Program-made: the position numbers and the translations under genes
Shown: positions 1-6,756 of the stretch, piece after piece
Layout of the letters: each line of letters opens with the position of its first letter
How positions within the stretch are numbered: the first letter of the stretch is position 1
The notes under the pieces: generated by a model
Databases searched by the model: none
Told to the model about the DNA's origin: nothing
What the model saw: the letters and a program-made list of their open reading frames with translations, nothing else
Virus record (IMG/VR): IMGVR_UViG_3300035698_020777
Location: 1-21,579 of that record
Reading direction: 5' to 3' (one strand)
Source of the DNA: a virus
DNA: 21,579 nt

Positions 1-1
1 G

Positions 2-91
2 AATAATAAGACTTGGAAGATGAAAAGTGTTTTAGGGAAGAATAAAGGTAAAACATTCAATACCCCTCCATTTTTAGTTAAAAAGGCATAA
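2..91 (+). CDS. C-terminal end of an unrecognised CDS, cut by the window edge
   Basis: An open frame enters from the left edge and stops at TAA 89-91, three bases before the next start codon. It encodes about 29 residues ending in TPPFLVKKA. Both other forward frames are interrupted (stops at 4-6 and 21-23), and the tight spacing to the next gene fits the packing of the rest of the window, so a real gene end is likely. The tail is basic (many Lys). Too little is present to name a family. Confidence 0.55.
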   Translation, partial: NNKTWKMKSVLGKNKGKTFNTPPFLVKKA

Positions 92-94
92 GCT

Positions 95-328
95 ATGACA
101 TTAGAAGAAATTTTAAACCCTCCACCCAAAACTACTTATTCATTATTTGCAACTCATGATGGGGATTATTGGTTCCAACTTGGTAAAAGTTTACCAAGTA
201 AAAAATTAGTATTAGCTGCTTTGAGGAAAGAAGCATACCCATCTGATCTTGAGGAATTTAAAGGATTATTTTGGAGAGAGGAAGAAAATATTTGTGATAT
301 TAATATTATTAAATTTAATGAGTTATGA
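95..328 (+). CDS. Small hypothetical protein, 77 residues
   Basis: I do not recognise a family. The product is acidic in its second half and mixed hydrophobic, with a Trp in YWFQLG (about residues 26-31) and another in FWREEE (about 59-64). No signal peptide, membrane segment or metal motif is visible. The stop codon overlaps the ATG of the metallophosphoesterase in an ATGA arrangement (325-328), which implies co-transcription and probably translational coupling. A role connected to the phosphoesterase is possible only by association. The ATG is chosen because the previous gene ends at 91; the AAGG at 83-86 is a weak Shine-Dalgarno-like match. Confidence 0.65.
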   Translation: MTLEEILNPPPKTTYSLFATHDGDYWFQLGKSLPSKKLVLAALRKEAYPSDLEEFKGLFWREEENICDINIIKFNEL

Positions 329-825
329 GTTGTTTACGTTACGTTTGTGCGGACCTACACCTAGGTCATAAAAATAATTGCTTACGTAGAGGTTTCACCT
401 CTATTGAAGAACATGATGGAATGATTATTGAAAGATGGAATTCTGTAGTTAATAAAAATGACATTGTTTATATCTTAGGAGATTTAACTATGGAAACTAA
501 AAGACATTACCATTTATTAGATCGTTTGAATGGATTAAAATATGTGGCTCTTGGTAACCATGAAAGAAGACAAGATATTACATCATTACTTGAGCATATA
601 AACGGAATAGCTACGTGTTTTGAGTGGAAAAACGCGATATTAACTCACATCCCCATCCATCCACGCGAGATAGGAAGGTTCCGCCGTAATATACACGGAC
701 ATTTACATACCAGTATTGTAACTAAAAGAGTTGGAAGGTATGTAGTTCCTGATAGTAGATATATTTGTGTGTCAATGGAACAAATTAATTATACACCTAT
801 TTTATTAAGTTCAATATTGGACTAG
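325..825 (+). CDS. Calcineurin-like metallophosphoesterase
   Basis: A compact 166-residue member of the calcineurin-like phosphoesterase superfamily, which hydrolyses phosphodiesters or phosphomonoesters with two metal ions. The expected motifs occur in order: DLHLGH (D10, H12), GDL (D53), GNHE (N78, H79), TH (H108) and GHLH (H126, H128). The set is complete, so it should be active. Phages often encode such stand-alone enzymes; the substrate (nucleotide, cyclic nucleotide or nucleic acid end) cannot be told from sequence. The ATG overlaps the previous stop as ATGA. The stretch 601-700 is about 47% G+C by my count, much higher than most of the window, which may mean a separate origin. Confidence 0.88.
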   Translation: MSCLRYVCADLHLGHKNNCLRRGFTSIEEHDGMIIERWNSVVNKNDIVYILGDLTMETKRHYHLLDRLNGLKYVALGNHERRQDITSLLEHINGIATCFEWKNAILTHIPIHPREIGRFRRNIHGHLHTSIVTKRVGRYVVPDSRYICVSMEQINYTPILLSSILD

Positions 826-839
826 TAATGAATTTTCAT

Positions 840-852
840 TATATTTATATAA
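840..852 (+). promoter_or_regulatory. TATATTTATA motif, candidate phage late promoter
   Basis: TATATTTATATAA lies 3 bases before the ATG at 856; the 10-base core TATATTTATA ends 6 bases before it. It is a member of the repeated motif described in the findings and here has two extra bases before the final AA. A short weak hairpin (AATGAA / TTCATT, 827-840) ends against its first base. Confidence 0.5.
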
Positions 853-855
853 TGT

Positions 856-1290
856 ATGGGATTAAACTATGAAAAAGTATTTCAATTATTCTCTTTAGAG
901 AATACAGGTGTTTCTGACGAGATTTCATATGATGATCTTACTAACCATCCCATCTATTGGATTGGTATGTATAAAAAAATAGTTATTAATCAACCAAATG
1001 TTGAGGAATGGGTTAATAAATCTCTTAAAGAGCTGAAAGGGATGTCATTAAGTCATGAAGACCTGATCAAGGCAAACAAATTCATTAATTATAATAAAGC
1101 TTATAATTATCTTTTGAATTTTGATATCGAGAATAAAGAAAATCATAAATTATTAGAAAAATATGTTAATGATGAGTTACTGAATTCATTACATATGGGT
1201 ATTAAGTATTTTGAGGCTAGTACTGAATATGAAAAATGTGCATTTATTAAGAAAGTATATGATTTATCTATGAGTTTCCAAAGTAACTAG
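856..1290 (+). CDS. Hypothetical protein, 144 residues
   Basis: No family recognised. The product looks mostly helical, with alternating hydrophobic and Lys/Glu residues and no transmembrane segment or Cys pair that would suggest metal binding. It contains an aromatic patch, HPIYWIGMYK, near residues 31-40. It directly follows a candidate late promoter, so it may be expressed late, independently of the genes to its left. The ATG at 856 fits; the ATG at 852 is in another frame and closes quickly. A virion or morphogenesis role would fit late timing but nothing in the protein shows it. Confidence 0.7.
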   Translation: MGLNYEKVFQLFSLENTGVSDEISYDDLTNHPIYWIGMYKKIVINQPNVEEWVNKSLKELKGMSLSHEDLIKANKFINYNKAYNYLLNFDIENKENHKLLEKYVNDELLNSLHMGIKYFEASTEYEKCAFIKKVYDLSMSFQSN

Positions 1291-1342
1291 GATACGCAAG
1301 TTTTTCTATATAACTTCTCATCAAATAATTAATAAGAAAAAT

Positions 1343-1543
1343 ATGCAAAATAGAAATTTACTAATTAACAAAATTGAAACCTTAGAGGGGAAAATGAAAA
1401 TTTTGAAAAACAAAATCAATACTTCCAGACCAATTTCAGAATTCTTAAACGAAATAAATAAATCAGAGGATACTATTGAAGAAATTAAGACAATGATAAA
1501 TAGAGAGCCTAGAACAGCTAACGAACAAAATTACTTAGGATAA
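1343..1543 (+). CDS. Small coiled-coil protein, 66 residues
   Basis: The product is short, highly charged and predicted to be helical. Leu/Ile residues spaced as heptads at about 6-27 (LLINKIETLEGKMKILKNKI) suggest a coiled coil, followed by a Pro-containing break (SRPISEF) and a second helix ending in an IKTMINREP segment. The 52-base gap upstream (1291-1342) has no Shine-Dalgarno; it holds CTATATAAC at 1306-1314, which may be a degenerate promoter. Function unknown. Confidence 0.65.
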   Translation: MQNRNLLINKIETLEGKMKILKNKINTSRPISEFLNEINKSEDTIEEIKTMINREPRTANEQNYLG

Positions 1544-1563
1544 TAGGAAATAAAACATATATT

Positions 1564-2322
1564 ATGGCGAACAATCTAAACAAGTTTACACCTGAAGAGT
1601 TAATGGCTAATATGGAGGTATTTTATAATCTTATAAAGACATATATTCAGGAGCCACGACGTTCTAAATTACTAGAATTTTACAAAAAACACGAAGATGA
1701 ATTGGTATTAATGCCAGCATCTCATAAAACTGCATTTCATAGTGCATTTCCAGGCGGGTATATATCTCATGTTAATAGAGTAGTCCAAGCATCCTTAAGA
1801 ATAAACTCAGTATGGAAGGAGTTTGGAGTTGATACATCAACATATTCTATAGAGGAACTTGTTTTCTCAGCAATTAATCATGACCTTGGGAAAATGGGTG
1901 ATGGTACTAACTATAACTACACATTATCAACAGATAATTGGAGAATAAAGAATATGGGGGAAATATACGAACATAATGAAGCAATTGGTTTTATGAAAGT
2001 TCCAGATCGTTCACTATTTTTATTAGCTAATGCAGGAATAGAAGTATCTGAAAATGAGTGGGTAGCTATTCAAACTCACGATGGGTTATATGATGAAGGT
2101 AATGTAGCTTATTTAAAAGCATACTCAAATGCTTGTAGACCAAGAACTTCCATCCCATTTATATTACATCAGGGAGATATGTTAGCAGCAAGAGTAGAGT
2201 GGGAAAGTGATAATTTAGAACAATTCAAAACACAATCAACAAAAATTACTAAACCTACACCAAAAAAGGAGAATAAACCAAAAGTCAATAATGACTTATT
2301 AGATATGTTAAACCAATTATGA
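1564..2322 (+). CDS. HD-domain phosphohydrolase
   Basis: A 252-residue protein with the metal-binding series of the HD superfamily: H69 (YISHV), H106-D107 (INHDLGK), H137 (EHNEA), H172 (QTHDG) and D205 (LHQGD). The superfamily hydrolyses phosphate bonds in nucleotides, cyclic nucleotides or nucleic acid ends, and phages commonly use members to adjust nucleotide pools. The catalytic part seems to end near residue 220. A Lys/Pro-rich, probably disordered linker follows, then a short hydrophobic tail, DLLDMLNQL. The stop overlaps the next ATG (ATGA, 2319-2322). No good Shine-Dalgarno precedes it. Substrate unknown; a host-signal or defence nucleotide is possible but unproven. Confidence 0.82.
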   Translation: MANNLNKFTPEELMANMEVFYNLIKTYIQEPRRSKLLEFYKKHEDELVLMPASHKTAFHSAFPGGYISHVNRVVQASLRINSVWKEFGVDTSTYSIEELVFSAINHDLGKMGDGTNYNYTLSTDNWRIKNMGEIYEHNEAIGFMKVPDRSLFLLANAGIEVSENEWVAIQTHDGLYDEGNVAYLKAYSNACRPRTSIPFILHQGDMLAARVEWESDNLEQFKTQSTKITKPTPKKENKPKVNNDLLDMLNQL

Positions 2323-2627
2323 TAATTCCACTAACTATAACATCAGTAGTATTATTTCTTATAACTTGTACTTTATTATATACAACTAGAAATCTCCTCA
2401 GAAAACAGGAGAGGGCTGAAGATATTGTAAGTGGGTATTTACAGTATTTAGATTCATTGTCTAGGGTGATAGAAATTACAGATGAAAAATTAAAAGATTC
2501 AACTTTGAAGGAAGCATTTGAATCAGATGATGATATAGGTTTCTTCTTCAAACAAATTAAAAGTATTCAAGAAATCTTAAATGATTTCATATTAAAAGAA
2601 GATAAAGGAGATAAAGATAATGGATAG
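2319..2627 (+). CDS. Small membrane-anchored protein, 102 residues
   Basis: An N-terminal hydrophobic stretch at about residues 2-22 is followed at once by RNLLRKQER. By the positive-inside rule this places the rest of the chain in the cytoplasm. The remainder is a helical, acidic domain with DSLSRVIEITDEKL and a DDDIGFFFKQIKSIQ segment. I recall similar small single-span proteins in marine T4-like phages, but know no assigned function. It overlaps the HD gene by 4 bases and the sigma-factor gene by 8, so the three form one translational unit. Confidence 0.72.
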   Translation: MIIPLTITSVVLFLITCTLLYTTRNLLRKQERAEDIVSGYLQYLDSLSRVIEITDEKLKDSTLKEAFESDDDIGFFFKQIKSIQEILNDFILKEDKGDKDNG

Positions 2628-3579
2628 AATAATAGAAAAACACAGAAAGAAAAGACAAAAGAGAGATTACTTTGATCAAGAAACAGAGGATGCTATTATA
2701 CTTTACAACAATACAGAAAATCCCGATAAGAGGAGTAGAATATATGAAAAGAGCATTCATTATAGTTTATTTAAACTTACTCAAAACATAATTCACTCCT
2801 TCAAATTTTACCATACAGATGTCCAGAATTTAGAACATCTCCAACATGAAGTAATTATATTTTTACTTGACAGATTCCACTTATATGATCATAAGAAAAA
2901 TGTCCAAGATAAATTAGTTAAAATTATAATTAAAGATTTCAATAAAGTATTTACTGGTGATTTTGTTGATTTTGTGGGTAAAAATACCCTAAAAGTAACC
3001 CAAATCCAGATTGATAGATTTATAGATGCATTAGAATTAACTAATGATGAAAAAGATATTCTTAAAAGGAAAATAACACCACCAAAAGCATTTTCATATT
3101 TTGGTACTATAACAAAAAGATACCTTATTACTTACAATAAAAATAATTATAGTAAAAAAGTTAAAAATACATCATTAGATTACATATCAGATAATACAGA
3201 CAATGAAAATAATCAACACCAATCAATATTACATGATAATAAAATAATTGCTGATGAAGTTGATATTGATTTTAAAACACCACACATCAATAATGAAACT
3301 CCATTATATTATTTTATGGAAGATTACATTAAATATGTAGATGAGAATTTATATGAATTATTCCCCAAGGAATTAGATTGTAAAATTGCAGATGTAATAT
3401 TATGTTTATTCAAACAAAGAAACAGTATTCAAATATTTAACAAAAAAGTATTATACTTAAATGTTAGAGAAAGGATTGATGTAAATGCTCCAAAAATCAC
3501 AAAAATCACTAAAAAACTCTCCTCAATATTCACTAAAAGATATACGTTCTTCTTGGATAATGGTTACATTCCTAAGTAG
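2620..3579 (+). CDS. 55: gp55-like late-transcription sigma factor
   Basis: The product resembles the T4 gp55 type of sigma factor, which redirects host RNA polymerase to phage late promoters. The N-terminus is very basic (KHRKKRQKRDYF). Residues about 42-90 (SLFKLTQNIIHSF, then LQHEVIIFLLDRFHLYD) match the start of a sigma region 2, and residues 156-170 (KAFSYFGTITKRYLI) match its continuation, where sigma-70 proteins have an F-x-x-Y aromatic segment. About 60 residues separate the two halves, where the family usually has only a few, so an insertion is likely. The C-terminal 140 residues are charged with no obvious region 4. An AAGGAG sequence 9 bases upstream is one of the few Shine-Dalgarno-like matches here, though it lies inside the preceding gene. 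Confidence 0.75.
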   Translation: MDRIIEKHRKKRQKRDYFDQETEDAIILYNNTENPDKRSRIYEKSIHYSLFKLTQNIIHSFKFYHTDVQNLEHLQHEVIIFLLDRFHLYDHKKNVQDKLVKIIIKDFNKVFTGDFVDFVGKNTLKVTQIQIDRFIDALELTNDEKDILKRKITPPKAFSYFGTITKRYLITYNKNNYSKKVKNTSLDYISDNTDNENNQHQSILHDNKIIADEVDIDFKTPHINNETPLYYFMEDYIKYVDENLYELFPKELDCKIADVILCLFKQRNSIQIFNKKVLYLNVRERIDVNAPKITKITKKLSSIFTKRYTFFLDNGYIPK

Positions 3580-3581
3580 AG

Positions 3582-3592
3582 TATATTTATAA
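3582..3592 (+). promoter_or_regulatory. TATATTTATAA motif, candidate phage late promoter
   Basis: An exact copy of the 11-base motif lies two bases after the sigma-factor stop codon and 7 bases before the ATG at 3600. It would drive the baseplate block. If the last A of TATATTTA corresponds to the end of a -7/-10 element, transcription would begin about 5 bases before the start codon. Confidence 0.55.
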
Positions 3593-3599
3593 ATAAAAT

Positions 3600-3944
3600 A
3601 TGGGAGCGCTAGATGAAAAATTATTCGGAAAGAAAAAATTTTCCAATCTTCTTGAAGAGATATATAATAATCAAAAGAAGAAAGAAAAACAAATTGAAGG
3701 TCTAATAGAACAATTAAAACCATTAATTAAAGATATGGGAGATGCAACTGTCTTAGTTCCATTAATTAAAGAATATTTAGATTTAGGTATCAAAAATGAT
3801 GATCAATTAATTAAAATGGCAACAATTCTCCAAAGAATATTTAATTCATCATCTTCTTCATCTAATAATGATGGATCAGGATTATCAGAATCAGAAAAGA
3901 AAGAATTATTGGAAGAAGTTGAAAGGTTAAACAATATAGAGTAA
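3600..3944 (+). CDS. Small helical protein at the head of the baseplate block
   Basis: A 114-residue protein with a basic N-terminus (LFGKKKF), a long charged helix (about residues 16-45), a more hydrophobic segment with VPLIKEYLDLGIKNDDQLIK (about 53-72), a Ser/Asn-rich linker (about 83-94) and an acidic C-terminal helix. I recall similar short proteins beside the baseplate genes of other marine T4-like phages, but know no function. It is the first gene after the candidate late promoter and is one base from the spike gene, so a baseplate or assembly role is likely by context. A late-transcription accessory factor cannot be excluded, as it sits next to the sigma factor. Confidence 0.7.
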   Translation: MGALDEKLFGKKKFSNLLEEIYNNQKKKEKQIEGLIEQLKPLIKDMGDATVLVPLIKEYLDLGIKNDDQLIKMATILQRIFNSSSSSSNNDGSGLSESEKKELLEEVERLNNIE

Positions 3945-3945
3945 T

Positions 3946-5181
3946 ATGGCTTTAAAAAGACATAGTGGTGTAAGTTCTAAACAAACTACAAGTAAAAATC
4001 CAAACTCAAAAGACCAAATATTTAGTGCAAGAGTCCAATCAACTATATTAGATGACATTCAATATCCAGATCTATTTGAACAGTATGGAGGGTGGGCCTC
4101 TATAGGGGGAATTATGTTTAGGAATTTAAATTCTCCTGCACCATTTAAAGATTATTCAACTTCCAACTTCGCAAAACCCCTATTCCCTAATATAAAAACC
4201 CCACCTATAGAAAATGAGATTGTTTATATAATATCATTACCATCCCATAATCTTGAATCAAATATAAATGCTAATGAATATTATTATTTTCAACCTATAA
4301 ACTTATGGAACAGTGTTCATCACAATGCTATACCTGACCCTTTAGGGAACAATATTACCCCAACAACTCAAAACCAAGACTACCAACAAACATCAGCAGG
4401 ATCTACAAGAAGATCATCTGACGGGAATGAAGATATACCTTTGGGAGAAACATTTAAAGAAAAATCAAATATAAAATCATTATTACCTTTTGAAGGTGAT
4501 GTTATATATGAGGGGAGATGGGGAAATTCAATTAGATTTGGTAGTACTATTAATAACAGTAATGTAATTAATAATTGGTCTAGTGGAGGTAAAAATGGGG
4601 ATCCTATTATTATAATAAGAAATGGTCAATATGAGGATAATAAAGAATCATGGATACCCACTATAGAAGACATAAATAAAGATTTATCTAGTATTTGGCT
4701 CTGCTCTAACCAAATAATCCCTATCGAGTTAGCTAGTGAAGATTATAAATCATATGATGAATCTCCATCAAAATCCAACGAATATCAAGGGAAACAAGTA
4801 ATAATAACATCAGGAAGAATATTATTTAACGCAAATGACGATCATATAATTTTTAGTTCGAAAAAAACTATAAATCTCAACTCACAAAAGACGGTTAATA
4901 TTGATTCTAAAGAAGGAGTTATAATATCATCCAAATCAATACTACTAGGAGATAAAAATGCTACTGAATCATTGATATTAGGGGATAAATTTTTGTCTGA
5001 TCTAAAGAAAGTTTTAAACCAGTTATTTATATTAAGTAATGTCCTCCCTACAGTTGGAACTGTAACTCCATTCACTCCTAATGTTGCAGTAGCCCAAGCA
5101 TCAACCCAATTAGCTGCATTAGTGAAATCTATGTCTGGAAGGATAGAAACATTTAAATCAAAAACATCTAAAACTAAGTAA
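3946..5181 (+). CDS. gp5-like baseplate central spike protein without visible lysozyme domain
   Basis: A 411-residue candidate for the needle/spike at the tip of the tail tube. Residues about 30-60 (DDIQYPDLFEQYGGW...) and 182-202 (FEGDVIYEGRWGNSIRFGS) look like the OB-fold region of gp5/VgrG-like spikes. Residues about 286-345 form a run of short beta repeats (HIIFSSKKTINLNSQKTVNI, then further strands), the pattern of a trimeric beta-helix. The C-terminal 60 residues are helical and basic. T4 gp5 carries a muramidase domain between OB fold and helix; I see none here, only a Thr/Asn/Ser-rich stretch. The position before gp25 and gp6 supports the baseplate role. A different hub component is the alternative. 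Confidence 0.62.
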   Translation: MALKRHSGVSSKQTTSKNPNSKDQIFSARVQSTILDDIQYPDLFEQYGGWASIGGIMFRNLNSPAPFKDYSTSNFAKPLFPNIKTPPIENEIVYIISLPSHNLESNINANEYYYFQPINLWNSVHHNAIPDPLGNNITPTTQNQDYQQTSAGSTRRSSDGNEDIPLGETFKEKSNIKSLLPFEGDVIYEGRWGNSIRFGSTINNSNVINNWSSGGKNGDPIIIIRNGQYEDNKESWIPTIEDINKDLSSIWLCSNQIIPIELASEDYKSYDESPSKSNEYQGKQVIITSGRILFNANDDHIIFSSKKTINLNSQKTVNIDSKEGVIISSKSILLGDKNATESLILGDKFLSDLKKVLNQLFILSNVLPTVGTVTPFTPNVAVAQASTQLAALVKSMSGRIETFKSKTSKTK

Positions 5182-5969
5182 TGGGATTAGAAAAAATAGT
5201 AATATCTATAGTAAAGAATGTAGTGACAAATGTTACTAATTTTGAATCAAATATAGATAAGATTCAATCTAAATTTAAAGACGGTTGTCCTACAAAAAAA
5301 GAAATTTTAAGTATAATTTCTTCAAAGAATAAAATATCAACGGCATTAACTCAACTCCAATCCCAACTATCATCATTAAATAAAACTAAAACAACACTAG
5401 ACACTTCTAATAAGATATTCAAAGGCATAATTACAGTTGTAAAAAACATACCATCTCCTTCAGCAATAGCAGGAGTAGGAGTACCAATATCAGTAATAAC
5501 TAATTTATCAAGTGTTTTAGATACTCTTGGAGATAAAGTAAAACAGGGTGAAGGTGTATCTAATATAATTCCAAGTGTTGTAGATTCATTAGAAACTAAT
5601 ATAGAAAATACTCAATCCAAATTAAATAAATTAAATGAATCTATATTGAAATGTCTTAAAAATGAATTGGATGTATTGTCAGAAAATGAAAAAAGTGAAT
5701 TACTTAAAGAATTAAACATAGTTGTAGAAGATAAATCTAATTCAAATGATATATCTTTAGAAGACCAATTACAACCAGGTAGTGAAAATCCATTAAGTTA
5801 TAATGGTTTTGTATTAACTATAGAATTTGATCCTTCTAATGAATTCCCATTCCCTAGAAGGAGAATAAGAGCATTAAAGGATAAATTTGCAATTATAGGA
5901 GATTTATCATATAGTGCATCAGCTCAAATATTGATTGATGAAATAAAATTTAAAATCAACAACTTATAA
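5181..5969 (+). CDS. Coiled-coil virion structural protein of the baseplate region
   Basis: A 262-residue protein. Residues about 1-190 are mostly helical with long heptad-like stretches rich in Ser, Asn, Leu and Lys, containing a hydrophobic PSPSAIAGVGVPISVITNL segment near residue 92. The final 55 residues form a separate small beta-like domain starting YNGFVLTIEF and ending ILIDEIKFKI. I recall this two-part layout, including the short hydrophobic Pro/Gly segment, from hypothetical structural proteins near baseplate genes in marine T4-like phages. The start overlaps the preceding stop by one base (TAATG). Exact role unknown; a tube, hub or tape-measure-like part is possible. Confidence 0.65.
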   Translation: MGLEKIVISIVKNVVTNVTNFESNIDKIQSKFKDGCPTKKEILSIISSKNKISTALTQLQSQLSSLNKTKTTLDTSNKIFKGIITVVKNIPSPSAIAGVGVPISVITNLSSVLDTLGDKVKQGEGVSNIIPSVVDSLETNIENTQSKLNKLNESILKCLKNELDVLSENEKSELLKELNIVVEDKSNSNDISLEDQLQPGSENPLSYNGFVLTIEFDPSNEFPFPRRRIRALKDKFAIIGDLSYSASAQILIDEIKFKINNL

Positions 5970-5983
5970 AAAATTAATGAACA

Positions 5984-5994
5984 TATATTTATAA
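5984..5994 (+). promoter_or_regulatory. TATATTTATAA motif, candidate phage late promoter
   Basis: An exact 11-base copy lies 3 bases before the ATG at 5998, in a 28-base gap between genes. Used as a -7/-10 element it would place the transcription start at or beside the A of the ATG, giving a leaderless mRNA for the gp25/gp6 part of the block. Confidence 0.55.
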
Positions 5995-5997
5995 CAA

Positions 5998-6342
5998 ATG
6001 AAAGCAGGAGAATTAAAAAAATTAATAAAAGAAGCAGTAAGGGAAGCAATTCAAGACGAATTGAAGGAGATATTATTGGAATCAATTAGATCACCAAAAC
6101 AAATAATCCAAAACAACCAACCTTATGATACTCCACCCTTAATAAACTCCCAAACTAATAATATTAGCAATCCCCCTGGTAATATAAGGGAGTCTTATAT
6201 GAAAGTATTGAACGAAACAGCAACACCTACAAATGAATCAATACAAGGATCATTTAAACCTAGTCTGAGTGGTGGTGCTGATGGTGAGTTGGGAGTTGGG
6301 GATATGGGTGAAGATCAAATAATGGCATTGTTGAATAGTTAA
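5998..6342 (+). CDS. Small protein with amphipathic N-terminal helix, 114 residues
   Basis: Residues 1-30 form a strongly amphipathic, charged helix (KKLIKEAVREAIQDELKEIL). The middle is Asn/Pro/Thr-rich and probably disordered, and the C-terminus is Gly/Asp-rich, ending DQIMALLNS. Such a helix-linker-peptide layout suits a scaffold or connector that tethers two partners, which is inference only. I do not recognise a named family. It has its own motif-type promoter and lies 6 bases before gp25, so it should be expressed with the baseplate wedge genes. Confidence 0.65.
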   Translation: MKAGELKKLIKEAVREAIQDELKEILLESIRSPKQIIQNNQPYDTPPLINSQTNNISNPPGNIRESYMKVLNETATPTNESIQGSFKPSLSGGADGELGVGDMGEDQIMALLNS

Positions 6343-6348
6343 TAAAAA

Positions 6349-6756
6349 ATGGCTGAAATAATAAATAATAAATTCCCGTTAGATTTAGATGATAGAAAAA
6401 TCATTGGGTTTGGATTTCCTTTTAATGGAGATGCTGTGTTTCAACCAACATATACTACTAAAGACCAAATTAAGGCCAACTTAATTAATTATTTATTAAC
6501 TAATAAGGGTGAAAGATATTTTAACCCCAATTTTGGGGCAGACTTAAGAAATCTTTTATTCAATGTCATTGATATAGAAAATCAAAATGATTTAAGAGAC
6601 CGCATACAAGAAGATATCTCTCTTTTTTTTCCTGATGTTGTTGTTAATGAGATTGGATTTAATAACCAAACAGACAGAAATACTATATATTTTACATTAA
6701 ATTATTCAATTAGGAATTTTGGTGTAGAAGATGAAATTAACATTGATTTAAACTAA
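6349..6756 (+). CDS. 25: Baseplate wedge protein gp25
   Basis: A 135-residue member of the Gp25/IraD-like family, usual length for it. The family signature is clear: IGFGFPF (residues 19-25), then LLTNKGERYFNPNFGADLR (residues about 49-67), close to the conserved NKGER...P.FG...R...F core of T4 gp25 and its relatives in contractile tails and type VI secretion (TssE). gp25 joins gp6 in the wedge and helps start the sheath. The gene overlaps the gp6 start by one base (TAATG), keeping the standard gp25-gp6 order. Confidence 0.95.
   Translation: MAEIINNKFPLDLDDRKIIGFGFPFNGDAVFQPTYTTKDQIKANLINYLLTNKGERYFNPNFGADLRNLLFNVIDIENQNDLRDRIQEDISLFFPDVVVNEIGFNNQTDRNTIYFTLNYSIRNFGVEDEINIDLN

Noticed and set aside
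827-840. Hairpin AATGAA/TTCATT as a terminator
   Set aside because: The stem is six A/T-rich pairs at most, with a two-base loop and no downstream T tract, so it is too weak to call.
182-4900. Nonstandard genetic code
   Set aside because: Long known proteins such as gp25, gp6 and the primase read through cleanly with standard stops, and genes end at TAA, TAG and TGA at sensible positions.
5024-5031. Additional TATTTATA inside the spike gene as a promoter
   Set aside because: It lacks the leading TA, is within coding sequence, and has no nearby gene start. It is treated as a chance AT-rich match.
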